NCBI RefSeq assembly: GCF_003324525.1
Contig: NZ_QGDC01000003.1
Location: 62,001-126,000 of the forward strand
Origin: Mucilaginibacter hurinus
GTDB lineage: Bacteria; Bacteroidota; Bacteroidia; Sphingobacteriales; Sphingobacteriaceae
Reading direction: 5' to 3'
DNA length: 64,000 nucleotides
The position numbers were made by a program, and so were the translations under genes. Under the pieces are notes generated by a model. It was not told the DNA's origin. It worked only from the letters and a program-made list of their open reading frames with translations, and searched no databases. Shown piece by piece: positions 55,248 through 63,656 of this stretch; the stretch's first letter is position 1, and the number at the start of each line of letters is the position of its first letter.

Positions 55248-55925
55248 ATGTCGACAACCCAGACGAATACCAAAATTGTGAACGAAGATAGGGGCTTTAA
55301 ACGTACAGGTAGTTTTGTAAGTGAAAATCGCAAAAGCTTATTATTTATAGCAGGTGCAGTAGTTTTATTAGCAGCAATTTATCTTATATATTTAAACGCT
55401 TACCTTGCTCCGCGTGAAGTGGAAGCAGCCGATCAAATGCACGTGGCACAAGATTTTTGGGCAAAAAAAGAATGGGACAAAGCCATTAAAGGGGACGCCG
55501 GCTACCCGGGGTTTGAAAAAATTATAAGCGAATACAGTAATACAAAAGCCGCTAACCTGGCATTCTTTTACCTGGGCACAGCTTATTTAAATAAAGGCGA
55601 GTACCGTAAAGCTATTGACAATTTAACCAGCTACAGGGGCAACGATAACATAGTGGCAGCCGAAGCGCTGGGTGGTACTGGCGACGCGTATGTTGAACTT
55701 AAAGATTATGACGAAGCTGAAACTTACTTCAAAAAAGCGGCTTCAAAAGCTTCAAATAATTTTTTATCGCCTTTATATTTAAAAAAGTTAGGACTGGTTT
55801 ACGAAGCGAAAAAAGACAATAAAGCCGCTGCCGAAACCTACAAGCAAATAAAGAGCGATTATCCCGAAAGCAACGAGGCACAAAGCATTGACGCATACAT
55901 CGCCCGCGCAGAAGCGCAGTTATAG
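55248..55925 (+). CDS. TPR-repeat membrane-anchored protein (YfgM-like)
   Basis: A 225-residue protein with a short charged cytoplasmic part, one helix (LLFIAGAVVLLAAIYLIYLN, about 33-52) and a long extracytoplasmic part with TPR-like repeats: YLGTAYLNKGEYRKAIDNL, GDAYVELKDYDEAETYF, KLGLVYEAKKDNKAAAETY. It resembles YfgM, an ancillary subunit of the SecYEG translocon/chaperone network, but a similar layout occurs in other envelope assembly proteins. It precedes ribH by 90 bp. Monocistronic or weakly coupled. Confidence 0.83.
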   Translation: MSTTQTNTKIVNEDRGFKRTGSFVSENRKSLLFIAGAVVLLAAIYLIYLNAYLAPREVEAADQMHVAQDFWAKKEWDKAIKGDAGYPGFEKIISEYSNTKAANLAFFYLGTAYLNKGEYRKAIDNLTSYRGNDNIVAAEALGGTGDAYVELKDYDEAETYFKKAASKASNNFLSPLYLKKLGLVYEAKKDNKAAAETYKQIKSDYPESNEAQSIDAYIARAEAQL

Positions 55926-56014
55926 TAACTATCGCACTGTTGTAAGTTTGGCTGACGGTGCATAAATTATAAAAAAACGCCTTTATATTCATTTCAACTT
56001 AAGCAAACTTTGCT

Positions 56015-56509
56015 ATGGCTACGCAGTTAAAAAACCTGTCAGACTTTTCAGCTACAGAAATACCGTCGGCAGCCGCTTACAGGTTTGGCATTGTGGTAGC
56101 TGAGTGGAACGCAGAAATTACCAACGCTTTGTACCAGGGCGCATATCAAAGTCTGGTTAACAACGGCGCTCAGCCTCAAAACATCTACAATTATACGGTA
56201 CCCGGCAGTTTTGAACTTACAAGCGGCGCGGACCTGCTGTTAAAAAACATTAACCTTGATGCAGTGATATGTCTCGGTTGCGTTATACAAGGCGAAACCA
56301 AACATTTTGATTTTATTTGCGACGCCGTTGCAAACGGATTAACAAATGTTGCCATAAAGTATTCAAAACCTGTTATATTTGGTGTATTAACCACCGACAA
56401 TCAACAGCAAGCTATTGACAGGGCCGGTGGTAAACATGGCAACAAGGGCGACGAAGCGGCAATTACCGCCATAAAAATGGCTCACCTTGCCAAAAGCATA
56501 AAAACCTAA
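56015..56509 (+). CDS. ribH: 6,7-dimethyl-8-ribityllumazine synthase
   Basis: A 164-residue riboflavin enzyme that condenses 5-amino-6-ribitylaminouracil with dihydroxybutanone phosphate. RFGIVVAEWNAEITNALYQG, YTVPGSFELTSGADLLLK, CLGCVIQGETKHFDFICDAV (His/Glu in the active site) and VIFGVLTTDNQQQAIDRAGG are the family blocks. Lumazine synthases form 60-mers or pentamers; which form is unknown. It is followed by a tiny lipoprotein gene. No riboflavin riboswitch is seen upstream, consistent with constitutive expression. Confidence 0.96.
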   Translation: MATQLKNLSDFSATEIPSAAAYRFGIVVAEWNAEITNALYQGAYQSLVNNGAQPQNIYNYTVPGSFELTSGADLLLKNINLDAVICLGCVIQGETKHFDFICDAVANGLTNVAIKYSKPVIFGVLTTDNQQQAIDRAGGKHGNKGDEAAITAIKMAHLAKSIKT

Positions 56510-56532
56510 CTTTGTTAACTATATTAGTTGAA

Positions 56533-56643
56533 ATGAAAAAAGTACTTTATATAGCTTTGGTAGCTGTTGCACTTAGCACCCTTGCCTCATGTGCAAACAA
56601 GCTTTGCCCTGCTTACCAATCATACCCGAAAGCACGCCGATAA
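56533..56643 (+). CDS. 36-residue lipoprotein
   Basis: A complete small gene, MKKVLYIALVAVALSTLASC then ANKLCPAYQSYPKARR and TAA. It is a typical lipoprotein signal with lipobox LASC at Cys20 and only a 17-residue mature peptide with a second Cys. It begins 24 bp behind the ribH stop, so it may be co-transcribed. Similar short Cys-Pro-Ala-Tyr lipoproteins are frequent in Bacteroidota genomes and nearly always escape annotation. Function unknown. Confidence 0.7.
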   Translation: MKKVLYIALVAVALSTLASCANKLCPAYQSYPKARR

Positions 56644-56728
56644 CAATTCTGTGTCATTTTGCCATTAGTTTGCAAACTATTGTGGCTGTTTGCTGTACTG
56701 TAAAAAGGTATTATCAAAATATTAACTT

Positions 56729-57061
56729 ATGAAGTGGATTGCGCTTGAGTCGGTTGCCCAACTGGAAGAAATCAAACAACTACCGGGTTACAGTATTATT
56801 TTTAAGCACAGCACGCGTTGTTCTATCAGTATGATGGCTAAAAGGCGTTTTGAGCTTGATTGGGAAAACCTGCCTGAAGAAATGCCTCTGTATTTTTTAG
56901 ATCTTTTGCGTTTCCGCGATATATCAAATAAAATAGCTGAAGATTTTCATGTTTACCATGAGTCGCCGCAACTACTACTCATCAAAAATGGTGAGTGCAT
57001 ACTCGACCAATCGCATGGCGCCATATCGGTTGAGGAAGCATTGGTGATGGTGACAGCTTAG
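56729..57061 (+). CDS. YtxJ-like monothiol bacilliredoxin
   Basis: A 110-residue thioredoxin-fold protein of the YtxJ (DUF2847) family, which removes bacillithiol from oxidised proteins. IFKHSTRCSISMMAKRRFE has the CSIS-type active Cys after HSTR; YHESPQLLLIKNGECILDQS gives the cis-Pro region and end. It implies a bacillithiol-based redox system in this organism; synthesis genes are not in the window. It lies 85 bp behind the small lipoprotein and is convergent with OsmC. Confidence 0.87.
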   Translation: MKWIALESVAQLEEIKQLPGYSIIFKHSTRCSISMMAKRRFELDWENLPEEMPLYFLDLLRFRDISNKIAEDFHVYHESPQLLLIKNGECILDQSHGAISVEEALVMVTA

Positions 57062-57103
57062 TTGGTCCTACAGAGCTATTACTGCAAACGGTGTAACTTT
57101 ATA

Positions 57104-57505
57104 TTACCATCCAAAATCAATTGTTTTTTTTATGTCTTCGCCCAGGCTTATATGCACGGGGCAGGTTAAGCCGGCGTGTTCCAATATCTTCTTTTCCTTA
57201 TCGGTATAGCTTTTCGGGAATCTAAAATTCACCACTATTTCGGCAACCCGACGAGGGTTAGCGGCCATTATTTTGGTAATGGAACATTGGGTGCCATCCA
57301 TATCAATATTATGAGTACGCGCGGCAATGCCCATAATAGTGAGCATGCAACTCCCTAATGATGCAGACAACAAGTCGGTTGGTGAAAATGCTTCACCGCG
57401 TCCCTGGTTATCTACCGGCGCATCGGTTATAATTTTTGTGCCCGACTGTACGTGGGTTGCTTCGGTGCGCAGCCCGCCTAAATAAGTTGTTTCTATAGTT
57501 GCCAT
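57104..57505 (-). CDS. OsmC/Ohr-family hydroperoxide reductase
   Basis: A 133-residue OsmC-fold peroxidase. FSPTDLLSASLGSCMLTIMG contains the first reactive Cys, and HAGLTCPVHISLGEDIK the second; both sit in the positions of the redox pair of OsmC/Ohr. The family detoxifies organic hydroperoxides with thiols. It ends 42 bp from the convergent YtxJ gene, and both concern thiol redox balance. A palindromic repeat begins directly upstream of its start (57511). Confidence 0.92.
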   Translation of the reverse strand: MATIETTYLGGLRTEATHVQSGTKIITDAPVDNQGRGEAFSPTDLLSASLGSCMLTIMGIAARTHNIDMDGTQCSITKIMAANPRRVAEIVVNFRFPKSYTDKEKKILEHAGLTCPVHISLGEDIKKTIDFGW

Positions 57506-57510
57506 AAGTC

Positions 57511-57532
57511 CCCCGACCCCCTAAAGGGGGAG
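57511..57532. repeat. CCCCCTAAAGGGGG palindromic repeat, copy 3
   Basis: CCCCGACCCCCTAAAGGGGGAG; CCCCC-TAAA-GGGGG is a perfect palindrome (57517-57530), directly upstream of the osmC start. Related to copies at 24432, 24537 and 57616. Confidence 0.6.
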
Positions 57533-57615
57533 CCGGCGTTGGGCTAAAGTTATAAATTTATCCCATTGCCTCGATATCCATTTTAACAGCATAATATCAA
57601 CTAACTGTAATTATT

Positions 57616-57637
57616 CCCCCTTTAGAGTGTTAGGGGG
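57616..57637. repeat. C-run/G-run palindromic repeat, copy 4
   Basis: CCCCC-TTTAGAGTGTTA-GGGGG, roughly the inverse of copy 3 with a longer spacer; about 85 bp away, before lipA. Confidence 0.5.
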
Positions 57638-57658
57638 CTAGGTTATATGTTTTTTTGA

Positions 57659-57666
57659 TACTTTTG
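57659..57666 (+). promoter_or_regulatory. -7 element of the lipA promoter
   Basis: TACTTTTG, an exact TAnnTTTG, ending 5 bp before the lipA ATG at 57672; the mRNA would be leaderless or nearly so. Confidence 0.35.
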
Positions 57667-57671
57667 TGTTA

Positions 57672-58550
57672 ATGATTGAATTGCCGGTAGTACCAGCCAC
57701 ACAAGTACAACGCAAGCCCGATTGGCTTCGGGTACGTCTTCCTGTAGGAAAAGAGTATGCGCACGTACGTAGTTTAGTTGATACTCATAAACTGCATACC
57801 ATTTGCGAAAGCGGCAATTGCCCTAACATGGGCGAGTGCTGGGGCGCGGGCACGGCAACTTTCATGATATTAGGCAACATCTGCACCCGCTCGTGCTCGT
57901 TTTGCGCGGTTGCCACCGGCCGTCCTTTGGCTGTGGATATGGACGAACCTAACCGCGTTGCCAATTCAGTTAAACTAATGCAGGTTAAGCATTGCGTAAT
58001 TACCTCTGTTGACCGCGATGACCTGAAGGATGGAGGCTCTATTATTTGGGCTGAGACCATTAACGCCATCCGCCGTGAAAGCCCTGAAACCACACTTGAG
58101 ACATTGTTGCCCGATTTCAGAGGTCAGTGGGATAACCTTGCCAGGGTACTTGAAGTAAGGCCCGAAGTAGTATCACACAACCTGGAAACTGTGCGCCGCC
58201 TAACCCGCGAGGTACGCATACAGGCTAAGTACGACCGTAGCCTTGAGTGTTTACGCCGTATATCAGCTGCAGGTTTACGCACTAAATCAGGCATAATGCT
58301 GGGCCTCGGCGAAAGCGAAGCAGATGTTTTAGAAGCGATGGCAGACTTGCTTGATGCAGGGGTACATATTCTTACTTTGGGGCAGTATCTGCAACCTACA
58401 CGCAACCACCACCCCGTTATTGACTGGATCCACCCAAACCAATTTAATTTTTACAAACAAAAGGGCCTTGAAATGGGTTTCAGGTATGTAGAAAGCGGAC
58501 CGCTAGTCCGTTCATCGTATCATGCCGAGAAACACTTGTTTAATTTCTGA
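57672..58550 (+). CDS. lipA: lipoyl synthase
   Basis: A 292-residue radical-SAM enzyme that inserts two sulphurs into octanoyl groups on lipoate-dependent proteins. ATG 57672 ([11 protein letters not shown]) is preferred to the GTG two codons earlier. [13 protein letters not shown] holds the auxiliary cluster cysteines and CTRSCSFC the radical-SAM CxxxCxx[15 protein letters not shown] and [14 protein letters not shown] and [19 protein letters not shown] are further family blocks; the final [10 protein letters not shown] contains the conserved Ser ligand of the auxiliary cluster. It is 23 bp before the sigma factor gene. Confidence 0.96.
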   Translation: MIELPVVPATQVQRKPDWLRVRLPVGKEYAHVRSLVDTHKLHTICESGNCPNMGECWGAGTATFMILGNICTRSCSFCAVATGRPLAVDMDEPNRVANSVKLMQVKHCVITSVDRDDLKDGGSIIWAETINAIRRESPETTLETLLPDFRGQWDNLARVLEVRPEVVSHNLETVRRLTREVRIQAKYDRSLECLRRISAAGLRTKSGIMLGLGESEADVLEAMADLLDAGVHILTLGQYLQPTRNHHPVIDWIHPNQFNFYKQKGLEMGFRYVESGPLVRSSYHAEKHLFNF

Positions 58551-58573
58551 TTTTTCTTTCTATCTTCAACGCG

Positions 58574-59125
58574 GTGAGTCCAAGGGCTAAAATATCGCTG
58601 TCAGAAGACGAATTGATACTTGCTTTACGCAACCGTGAAAAACGCGGCGCCGAGGCTTTGTATACCATGTATTCTTCGTCTTTATACGGCGTTATTTTAC
58701 GCATTGTTGTTGAAGAGACTGCCGCTGAAGACGTATTGCAAGAAACTTTTGTAAAAATATGGCATTCGTTTTCGAGCTATAGCGCAGAAAAGGGACGCCT
58801 GTTTACATGGATGGTAAACATTGCACGCAATTTAGCTATAGATAAAGTACGATCAAAGGACTTTAAGAATCAGGCCAAAAACCAAGACATTGAAAATAAC
58901 GTAACTTTCATTGACGGGCAAAATAATACGGTTTATAAACCTGAATTATTGGGCCTAAGGGATTTGGTGCAAACATTAAAACCCGAGCAAAAAGCAATCC
59001 TGGAATTGGTTTATTTTAAAGGTTACACCCATGTGGAGGCTGCTGAAGAACTAGGCACCCCGCTGGGCACTATTAAAACCCGCTTAAGGATGGCTATACA
59101 GGCATTGCGTAAAAATTTTAATTAA
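58574..59125 (+). CDS. ECF-type sigma factor
   Basis: A 183-residue sigma-70 family protein starting at GTG 58574. Region 2 is about 25-95 (EALYTMYSSSLYGVILRIV, EDVLQETFVKIWHSFSSY, RLFTWMVNIARNLAIDKVRS) and region 4 about 125-180 (LKPEQKAILELVYFKGYTH then VEAAEELGTPLGTIKTRL). Such sigma factors control stress or envelope genes. It is followed 4 bp later by an anti-sigma gene and is most likely held inactive by it. Its target promoter cannot be read here. The extra N-terminal 20 residues are acidic. Confidence 0.92.
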   Translation: MSPRAKISLSEDELILALRNREKRGAEALYTMYSSSLYGVILRIVVEETAAEDVLQETFVKIWHSFSSYSAEKGRLFTWMVNIARNLAIDKVRSKDFKNQAKNQDIENNVTFIDGQNNTVYKPELLGLRDLVQTLKPEQKAILELVYFKGYTHVEAAEELGTPLGTIKTRLRMAIQALRKNFN

Positions 59126-59129
59126 GGTA

Positions 59130-59957
59130 TTGGAAGATATAAAGGCATATATTGAATCGGGCATACTAGAGCTTTACGTACTGGGAGAAATCAGTGCGGA
59201 AGAACGGTTGCAGGTTGAAGCTATGGCCTTAAAACACCCTGACATAAAGGGCGAAATTGATGCTATTGAAGCCTCGTTAGAAGAATATGCAGCCGCTAAT
59301 GCAATAGATCCTTCGGCGAACGTGCGCGAAAGGGTGCTTAACAGTATGCTGATTAATTTAGGTGACGACCGCGTATTCCCTGATAAGGAATCGCGACAAG
59401 CTGACAACGTTATCACGATGGCACCGACTGAAATCAATTTTTATAAATACGCATTTGCAGCATGCCTGGCATTGCTTATTGTAAGCATAGCCGTATTGGT
59501 AAATTTATATGACGACCTGCGCGACTCACAAAGCCAGTTAATATCCCTGCAGCTTGAAAAACAACAATTCACGCAACGGGTTAATTTGATGGATACCCAG
59601 TTAAGTGTTTTCAGAGATAGTACTTTTAGGTTTATAAAACTTAAAGGAACTCCTAAAACGCCTGCATCAGTAATGACGGTAGCCTGGAGCCCGGTTAAAA
59701 AGAAAGTAATGATTGATATGGCCGGACTTAACCTGCCGAAAAATGATAAACAACACCAATACCAGCTTTGGGCGATAGTTGACGGCAAGCCCGTTGACCT
59801 GGGTGTGTTTGACGCGACAGCAGTAAGTGCCGATAGTGCGGATATGAAGGAAATGAAACCGGTTGCCGCACCGCAAGCTTTTGCCGTAACCCTTGAAAAA
59901 CGTGGGGGCAGCGCAAACCCAACCATGGACGAAATGGTAGTAATCAGTAATATTTAG
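59130..59957 (+). CDS. RskA-like anti-sigma factor
   Basis: A 275-residue membrane protein starting at TTG 59130. The N-terminal domain (1-105) has YIESGILELYVLGEISAEER, a RskA-like sigma-binding fold without the zinc HxxxCxxC; then a helix KYAFAACLALLIVSIAVLVN (about 108-127), a periplasmic coiled coil (RDSQSQLISLQLEKQQF) and a RskA C-terminal domain (VAWSPVKKKVMIDMAGL, QYQLWAIVDGKPVDLGVF). It would hold the sigma factor at the membrane until a signal triggers its cleavage. Its stop overlaps that of the convergent 59954 gene by 4 bp. Confidence 0.9.
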   Translation: MEDIKAYIESGILELYVLGEISAEERLQVEAMALKHPDIKGEIDAIEASLEEYAAANAIDPSANVRERVLNSMLINLGDDRVFPDKESRQADNVITMAPTEINFYKYAFAACLALLIVSIAVLVNLYDDLRDSQSQLISLQLEKQQFTQRVNLMDTQLSVFRDSTFRFIKLKGTPKTPASVMTVAWSPVKKKVMIDMAGLNLPKNDKQHQYQLWAIVDGKPVDLGVFDATAVSADSADMKEMKPVAAPQAFAVTLEKRGGSANPTMDEMVVISNI

Positions 59958-60466
59958 ATATTGGCGATAACTATTCCGCGCTCAAAGTATAATTGCTCCA
60001 ACTTACGTGCTGCTTTGTAACTGATATACAGCGGGATTATACCTATTAGTCCGAACGAGCAATCAATAAGCTGCCAAAAAAACGGTATGCCACGTATGTT
60101 GCCGGCGATAAATGCTAATGGAAATATAGCTACGCAGGCTATCATGCCAAATTGTATTACCCATATATTTTTAACAGGAAACCTGGCAGGGCCAAAAAAC
60201 AATATCGCCAATACCAAGTGCGCAAAAGCCAGCCAGTCGGTACCGTAACTCAGGAATGGGTAACGTTGATTGGTGTCTTTAACAGCATTATATATTGTGG
60301 TAAGCCATTCCTGCATATAACGTGGGAACGCCGAACCGCTTTGTACAAGCCATGCCAACTCACGCTCGATGGGGAAGGCAGTTACACCGCTGATAGCCAG
60401 GCCGGCTATAACAATACCCAAATTTACCCTGATGCGTTTAATTAATTGCAATTCAGCTGTGCCCAT
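59954..60466 (-). CDS. four-helix membrane protein of unknown function
   Basis: A 170-residue membrane protein with four predicted helices (LGIVIAGLAISGVTAFPI, DWLAFAHLVLAILFFG, WVIQFGMIACVAIFPLAFIA, DCSFGLIGIIPLYISY), with conserved-looking Trp/Pro loops (GNIRGIPFFWQ). It is the last gene of the right-edge minus operon, 6 bp behind the 60473 gene. It has no motif I can name. The family occurs mainly in Bacteroidota membranes as far as I can judge. Confidence 0.7.
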   Translation of the reverse strand: MGTAELQLIKRIRVNLGIVIAGLAISGVTAFPIERELAWLVQSGSAFPRYMQEWLTTIYNAVKDTNQRYPFLSYGTDWLAFAHLVLAILFFGPARFPVKNIWVIQFGMIACVAIFPLAFIAGNIRGIPFFWQLIDCSFGLIGIIPLYISYKAARKLEQLYFERGIVIANI

Positions 60467-60472
60467 AATTAC

Positions 60473-61435
60473 TTAGCTTTTAGATTGTTGTTCGGCTCTT
60501 TGTTTTATAACCTGCAAGATATTATTCTGTATATCTTTCATTATCCAATTAGCCCATATCGACGCATAAAAATTAAATGTAGTACTTAATTTAAAATGAC
60601 TGTATAAATGGAGACGATATTTTTTTCTGTTAAGTTGGTCTAACTCATAAGTCCCATCCATTACATCGAAATATTTACCGCCTATTACCACATGCTCATC
60701 CATTGCAGTGGACGGTATTTCATGCGGGTTGGCTGTTATAGTAAAACTCATACTCCTCCCTTCGGTATAATCTGTTACCGCTTCGTGAAAAATCAAACCT
60801 TTATCAAATATTGCTTTGCGATATCCGCCTACACCGTTGTAATTCAGTTCTGCCCGTATTGGCCGGGGAAAACCGAGGCTGCTTGTAAGCCAGCCGTTAT
60901 CCTGTTTAGGTGCTATTGTCTTTACCCGCGTGACGTTAGACCAGATATCATCTTTTTCTGCATCAATATCAATAAAAGTGTATGCTTTATATATCGAAGG
61001 ATGCGCACCGGTATAATTTTCAATTGGAGAAATCAAAAAAGGCAACATTACCAATGCAGATAAATAGGTTTTTCCTTTTTTAGTTTTAATCTTCAGCTTC
61101 GCACCTACATATCCCCCAATGCTGGAGGCGATAAAAAATACTGGAAGAACCATTAGCCAACAGGCCCAGCCCTCAATTGAAAAACAAAGCGTTATTAATA
61201 AAAATAATAGTACTGAGACCCATGGAGCGGTAAAGCGATATCCCGGCGTATTGATATTTTTAATACTTGAGAAGTACACGGTTAATAACCCAATACCAAA
61301 TGGAACAAAAAAGATAAAGCTCAGCGACATGATTTTTAGGAATTCGGAAAAATCACCATCAAAGATAAAGTGAATTATTAGTGCAAATAATAACGGAATA
61401 CCTAATATTTTGACATACTTTTTAAGGTTGATCAT
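60473..61435 (-). CDS. membrane protein with a C-terminal SRPBCC-like domain
   Basis: A 320-residue protein. Four helices occupy 1-110 (ILGIPLLFALIIHFIF, FIFFVPFGIGLLTVYF, VSVLLFLLITLCFSIEGW, WLMVLPVFFIASSIGGYV); the soluble part 150-310 has the pattern of a START/SRPBCC fold (VTRVKTIAPKQDNGWLTS, TITANPHEIPSTAMDEHV, LNRKKYRLHLYSHFKLST). It might bind a lipid or a small hydrophobic ligand, but no residues prove that. It lies 6 bp before the 59954 gene and 17 bp after the SDR gene. Unknown function. Confidence 0.65.
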   Translation of the reverse strand: MINLKKYVKILGIPLLFALIIHFIFDGDFSEFLKIMSLSFIFFVPFGIGLLTVYFSSIKNINTPGYRFTAPWVSVLLFLLITLCFSIEGWACWLMVLPVFFIASSIGGYVGAKLKIKTKKGKTYLSALVMLPFLISPIENYTGAHPSIYKAYTFIDIDAEKDDIWSNVTRVKTIAPKQDNGWLTSSLGFPRPIRAELNYNGVGGYRKAIFDKGLIFHEAVTDYTEGRSMSFTITANPHEIPSTAMDEHVVIGGKYFDVMDGTYELDQLNRKKYRLHLYSHFKLSTTFNFYASIWANWIMKDIQNNILQVIKQRAEQQSKS

Positions 61436-61452
61436 AGATTAAGGTTTACTTA

Positions 61453-62367
61453 TTATATACTTATTTGTATCGCTTTATGAATGTAAGGTACACTGAAACG
61501 ATATCCCTCATTTAACAAACGTGTTGGTAAAACCCACCGGCTTTTTAGTATTAACTCCGTTTCGGTTTGTAACAACAACGTTCCTATTTCCAGCATCCAC
61601 TTTGTGGCAGGTAAACCTATGGGCATACCAACCGCTTTCCTGATTGTATACATTAACTCGTGATTTTGTACCGGATGCGGAGATGCAATATTAAAAACGC
61701 CGTCCAGTTGCGGATTATCTAAAAGGAATTGTACACTGCCAACAAGATCTTCTTCATGCACCCAGCTAAAATATTGATTACCGTTGCCTTGTATACCGCC
61801 CAGCCCGTATTTAGCCAGGTTGGAATAATAATGCATTACCCCGCCATTACTGCCTAACACTACAGTAATCCGCAGTATTATTTTACGTATGCCTGGTATG
61901 TTTTGCTCGGCAAAGGCTCGCTCCCAGCGTTTGCATACCTCGATGGAGAAACCTTCCCCAATATCACCGTTAAATTCATCCTGCGGGCGGTCTTCCGCAT
62001 GGCGATAAATAGTAGCTGATGCTGCATTCATCCATACCCCGGGCGGATTATTTGTTTGCTTAAGTGCCTCGCCCAATATCCACGTCGCCTTCAGCCTTGA
62101 CGAAAATATTTCAGCCTTATTCTTTTCATCGTAACGACAATTAACGCTTTTGCCGGTAAGGTTTATCAGCACGTCGCTATCCTCCAGATGCTGCGCCCAT
62201 TGGCCTATAGTAGCACCATCCCAAGCAATCATATTTATATTGCCAATAGCAGGTTTGGGGCTCCGTGTGAAAATAATAACTTCATTTGCCAACTTGCTAA
62301 AATGCTGCGCAAGCACTTTGCCTAAGTAACCACTACCCCCGGCCAGTATTATTTTGTTGTATTTCAT
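61453..62367 (-). CDS. TIGR01777-family NAD-dependent epimerase/dehydratase
   Basis: A 304-residue Rossmann protein starting at ATG 62367 (one base after the neighbour's stop). ILAGGSGYLGKVLAQHFSK is the NADP loop (G-G-x-G-x-x-G), VLINLTGKSVNCRYDEKNK is the family hallmark (N-L-x-G), then MNAASATIYRH and HPVQNHELMYTIRKAVGMP (C-terminal DUF1731 region). The TIGR01777 family includes YfcH and has no certain substrate. In the GbsR operon it sits between the DCC protein and the SRPBCC-type membrane protein. Direction and spacing support one transcript. Confidence 0.87.
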   Translation of the reverse strand: MKYNKIILAGGSGYLGKVLAQHFSKLANEVIIFTRSPKPAIGNINMIAWDGATIGQWAQHLEDSDVLINLTGKSVNCRYDEKNKAEIFSSRLKATWILGEALKQTNNPPGVWMNAASATIYRHAEDRPQDEFNGDIGEGFSIEVCKRWERAFAEQNIPGIRKIILRITVVLGSNGGVMHYYSNLAKYGLGGIQGNGNQYFSWVHEEDLVGSVQFLLDNPQLDGVFNIASPHPVQNHELMYTIRKAVGMPIGLPATKWMLEIGTLLLQTETELILKSRWVLPTRLLNEGYRFSVPYIHKAIQISI

Positions 62368-62368
62368 T

Positions 62369-63190
62369 TTACTCAAATTTAAGAATGTATAATAAAATGC
62401 CTATACGGTACAGCACCCAGGTTAAGGTTAGCACCCAGCCTAAAGCCAGTAGCTTGGTCCTCCGGATATGCTCAAAAAACATTAAAGCCGCCACCCCTAA
62501 AAAGTATAATGTATAAACTAATGCGGGCAGCGTTATAAATAAATTCACCACCAAGGCAGGCAACAGCAGCAATGCTCCGCCCGCAGAGATGGTCATCATA
62601 TTACCCAGGTAATCCCACTTCTTATGGCGAGCGTAAAAGCTTACAATTAATCCCTGGAAAACGATTTGCCCACCGCATATAAAATATTCGCGGTAAGTAC
62701 CGCCCACAGGCATTATATCACTCAGCAAGTGGGCGTAGCCGGTGAGTATACAACTTGCCATTAACCAAGTAAAAAACAAATAAGTTAAACGGTATTTAAT
62801 TTTAAACGCCGGCTGTATAGCGAAAGCGTTGACATTGCCTGCGGGTACTATTACGCGCCTGTTGTATGAGAAGAACCGGTAAACCCGCGCCATTAACCAT
62901 AAAAACGGCTTAAAGTTGAACAACCCTTTTAAATTTGGCCAGGTATTGGCCATAAGCTTAAACAGGCTATCGATACCGTAGGTTACTTCCCCGGTTCGCG
63001 TATGTATCATCGCTATTTCGTTAGCAGCCCGTTGCCTGTCTACCATTGGGCAGGCAGCGGCTTGCAGTGTCTGGTAAGCGGCACCACTTCCGATAGCCAA
63101 TGCGCCGCTGCTCTCCAGCTTTTTTGCATACAATGTGCAAACGGGGCACTCGGCATCATAAAGAATGGTATGATCTTTTAACGTTTTCAT
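62369..63190 (-). CDS. DCC-type thiol-disulfide oxidoreductase with membrane domain
   Basis: A 273-residue protein. HTILYDAECPVCTLYAKKLE is the DCC/DUF393 motif (Y-D-x-x-C-x-x-C) at residues 7-25, and MANTWPNLKGLFNFKPF follows as in that family; a hydrophobic region with about five helices (LTYLFFTWLMASCILTGY, GGALLLLPALVVNLFITL, VYTLYFLGVAALMFFEHI, LGWVLTLTWVLYRIGILL) follows. It could be a membrane redox enzyme with the Cys pair on the cytoplasmic side. Its start overlaps the upstream gene's end by 35 bp. Next gene begins 1 bp after its stop. Confidence 0.83.
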   Translation of the reverse strand: MKTLKDHTILYDAECPVCTLYAKKLESSGALAIGSGAAYQTLQAAACPMVDRQRAANEIAMIHTRTGEVTYGIDSLFKLMANTWPNLKGLFNFKPFLWLMARVYRFFSYNRRVIVPAGNVNAFAIQPAFKIKYRLTYLFFTWLMASCILTGYAHLLSDIMPVGGTYREYFICGGQIVFQGLIVSFYARHKKWDYLGNMMTISAGGALLLLPALVVNLFITLPALVYTLYFLGVAALMFFEHIRRTKLLALGWVLTLTWVLYRIGILLYILKFE

Positions 63191-63586
63191 AGTTGAAATT
63201 TAATCTGTTATCCTGACGAATTTGCGGGGGAACGGGTTTATTATGTTGTGACTTGTTGCGTAACTTAAAAAACACAATGAGGTTTAAGAAATGCATGGCG
63301 CCGAGTATTAATATTATCCAGCCAAGTTTGTGGCTCAGTACCTCAATTACCACCTGTATATCTTTTATGTCGCCGGTCTCCTTAAGTACCAAGCTCATAT
63401 AGCCTATATCACCAGGTAAAAACCGACTATTAGTAGCCTATTCACCGCATCGGCAAGGGCGTTATTACCATGAAAAATATCCACCAAGAAAATCCGGCCA
63501 TTGTTAAACAGCACTCTTGCTACCCAAATGGTTAAGGCTATACTTGCCGCCAGGTAAACAGTGTAAGTTAAAATAAAGTAATTCAT
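63156..63586 (-). pseudogene. small membrane protein split by a -1 frameshift
   Basis: Two frames, 63586-63404 (60 codons: FILTYTVYLAASIALTIWVA, NALADAVNRLLIVGFYLV, stop) and 63398-63156 (starts MSLVLKETGDIKDIQVV, then IILILGAMHFLNLIVFFKL). Adding one A near 63408 turns FYLV-I-stop into FYLVNIGYMSLVLK and joins them into one protein of about 140 residues with three helices. The same family (intact) is often found in Bacteroidota next to a GbsR regulator and DCC protein. The lesion is a single missing base in an AA run; it may be a sequencing error. Confidence 0.8.
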
Positions 63587-63656
63587 GACGTTTGAGTTTA
63601 AGTATTAATAATTATTGAATTTTCAGAAAATAATGAAACATATTAATAAAAAAATA

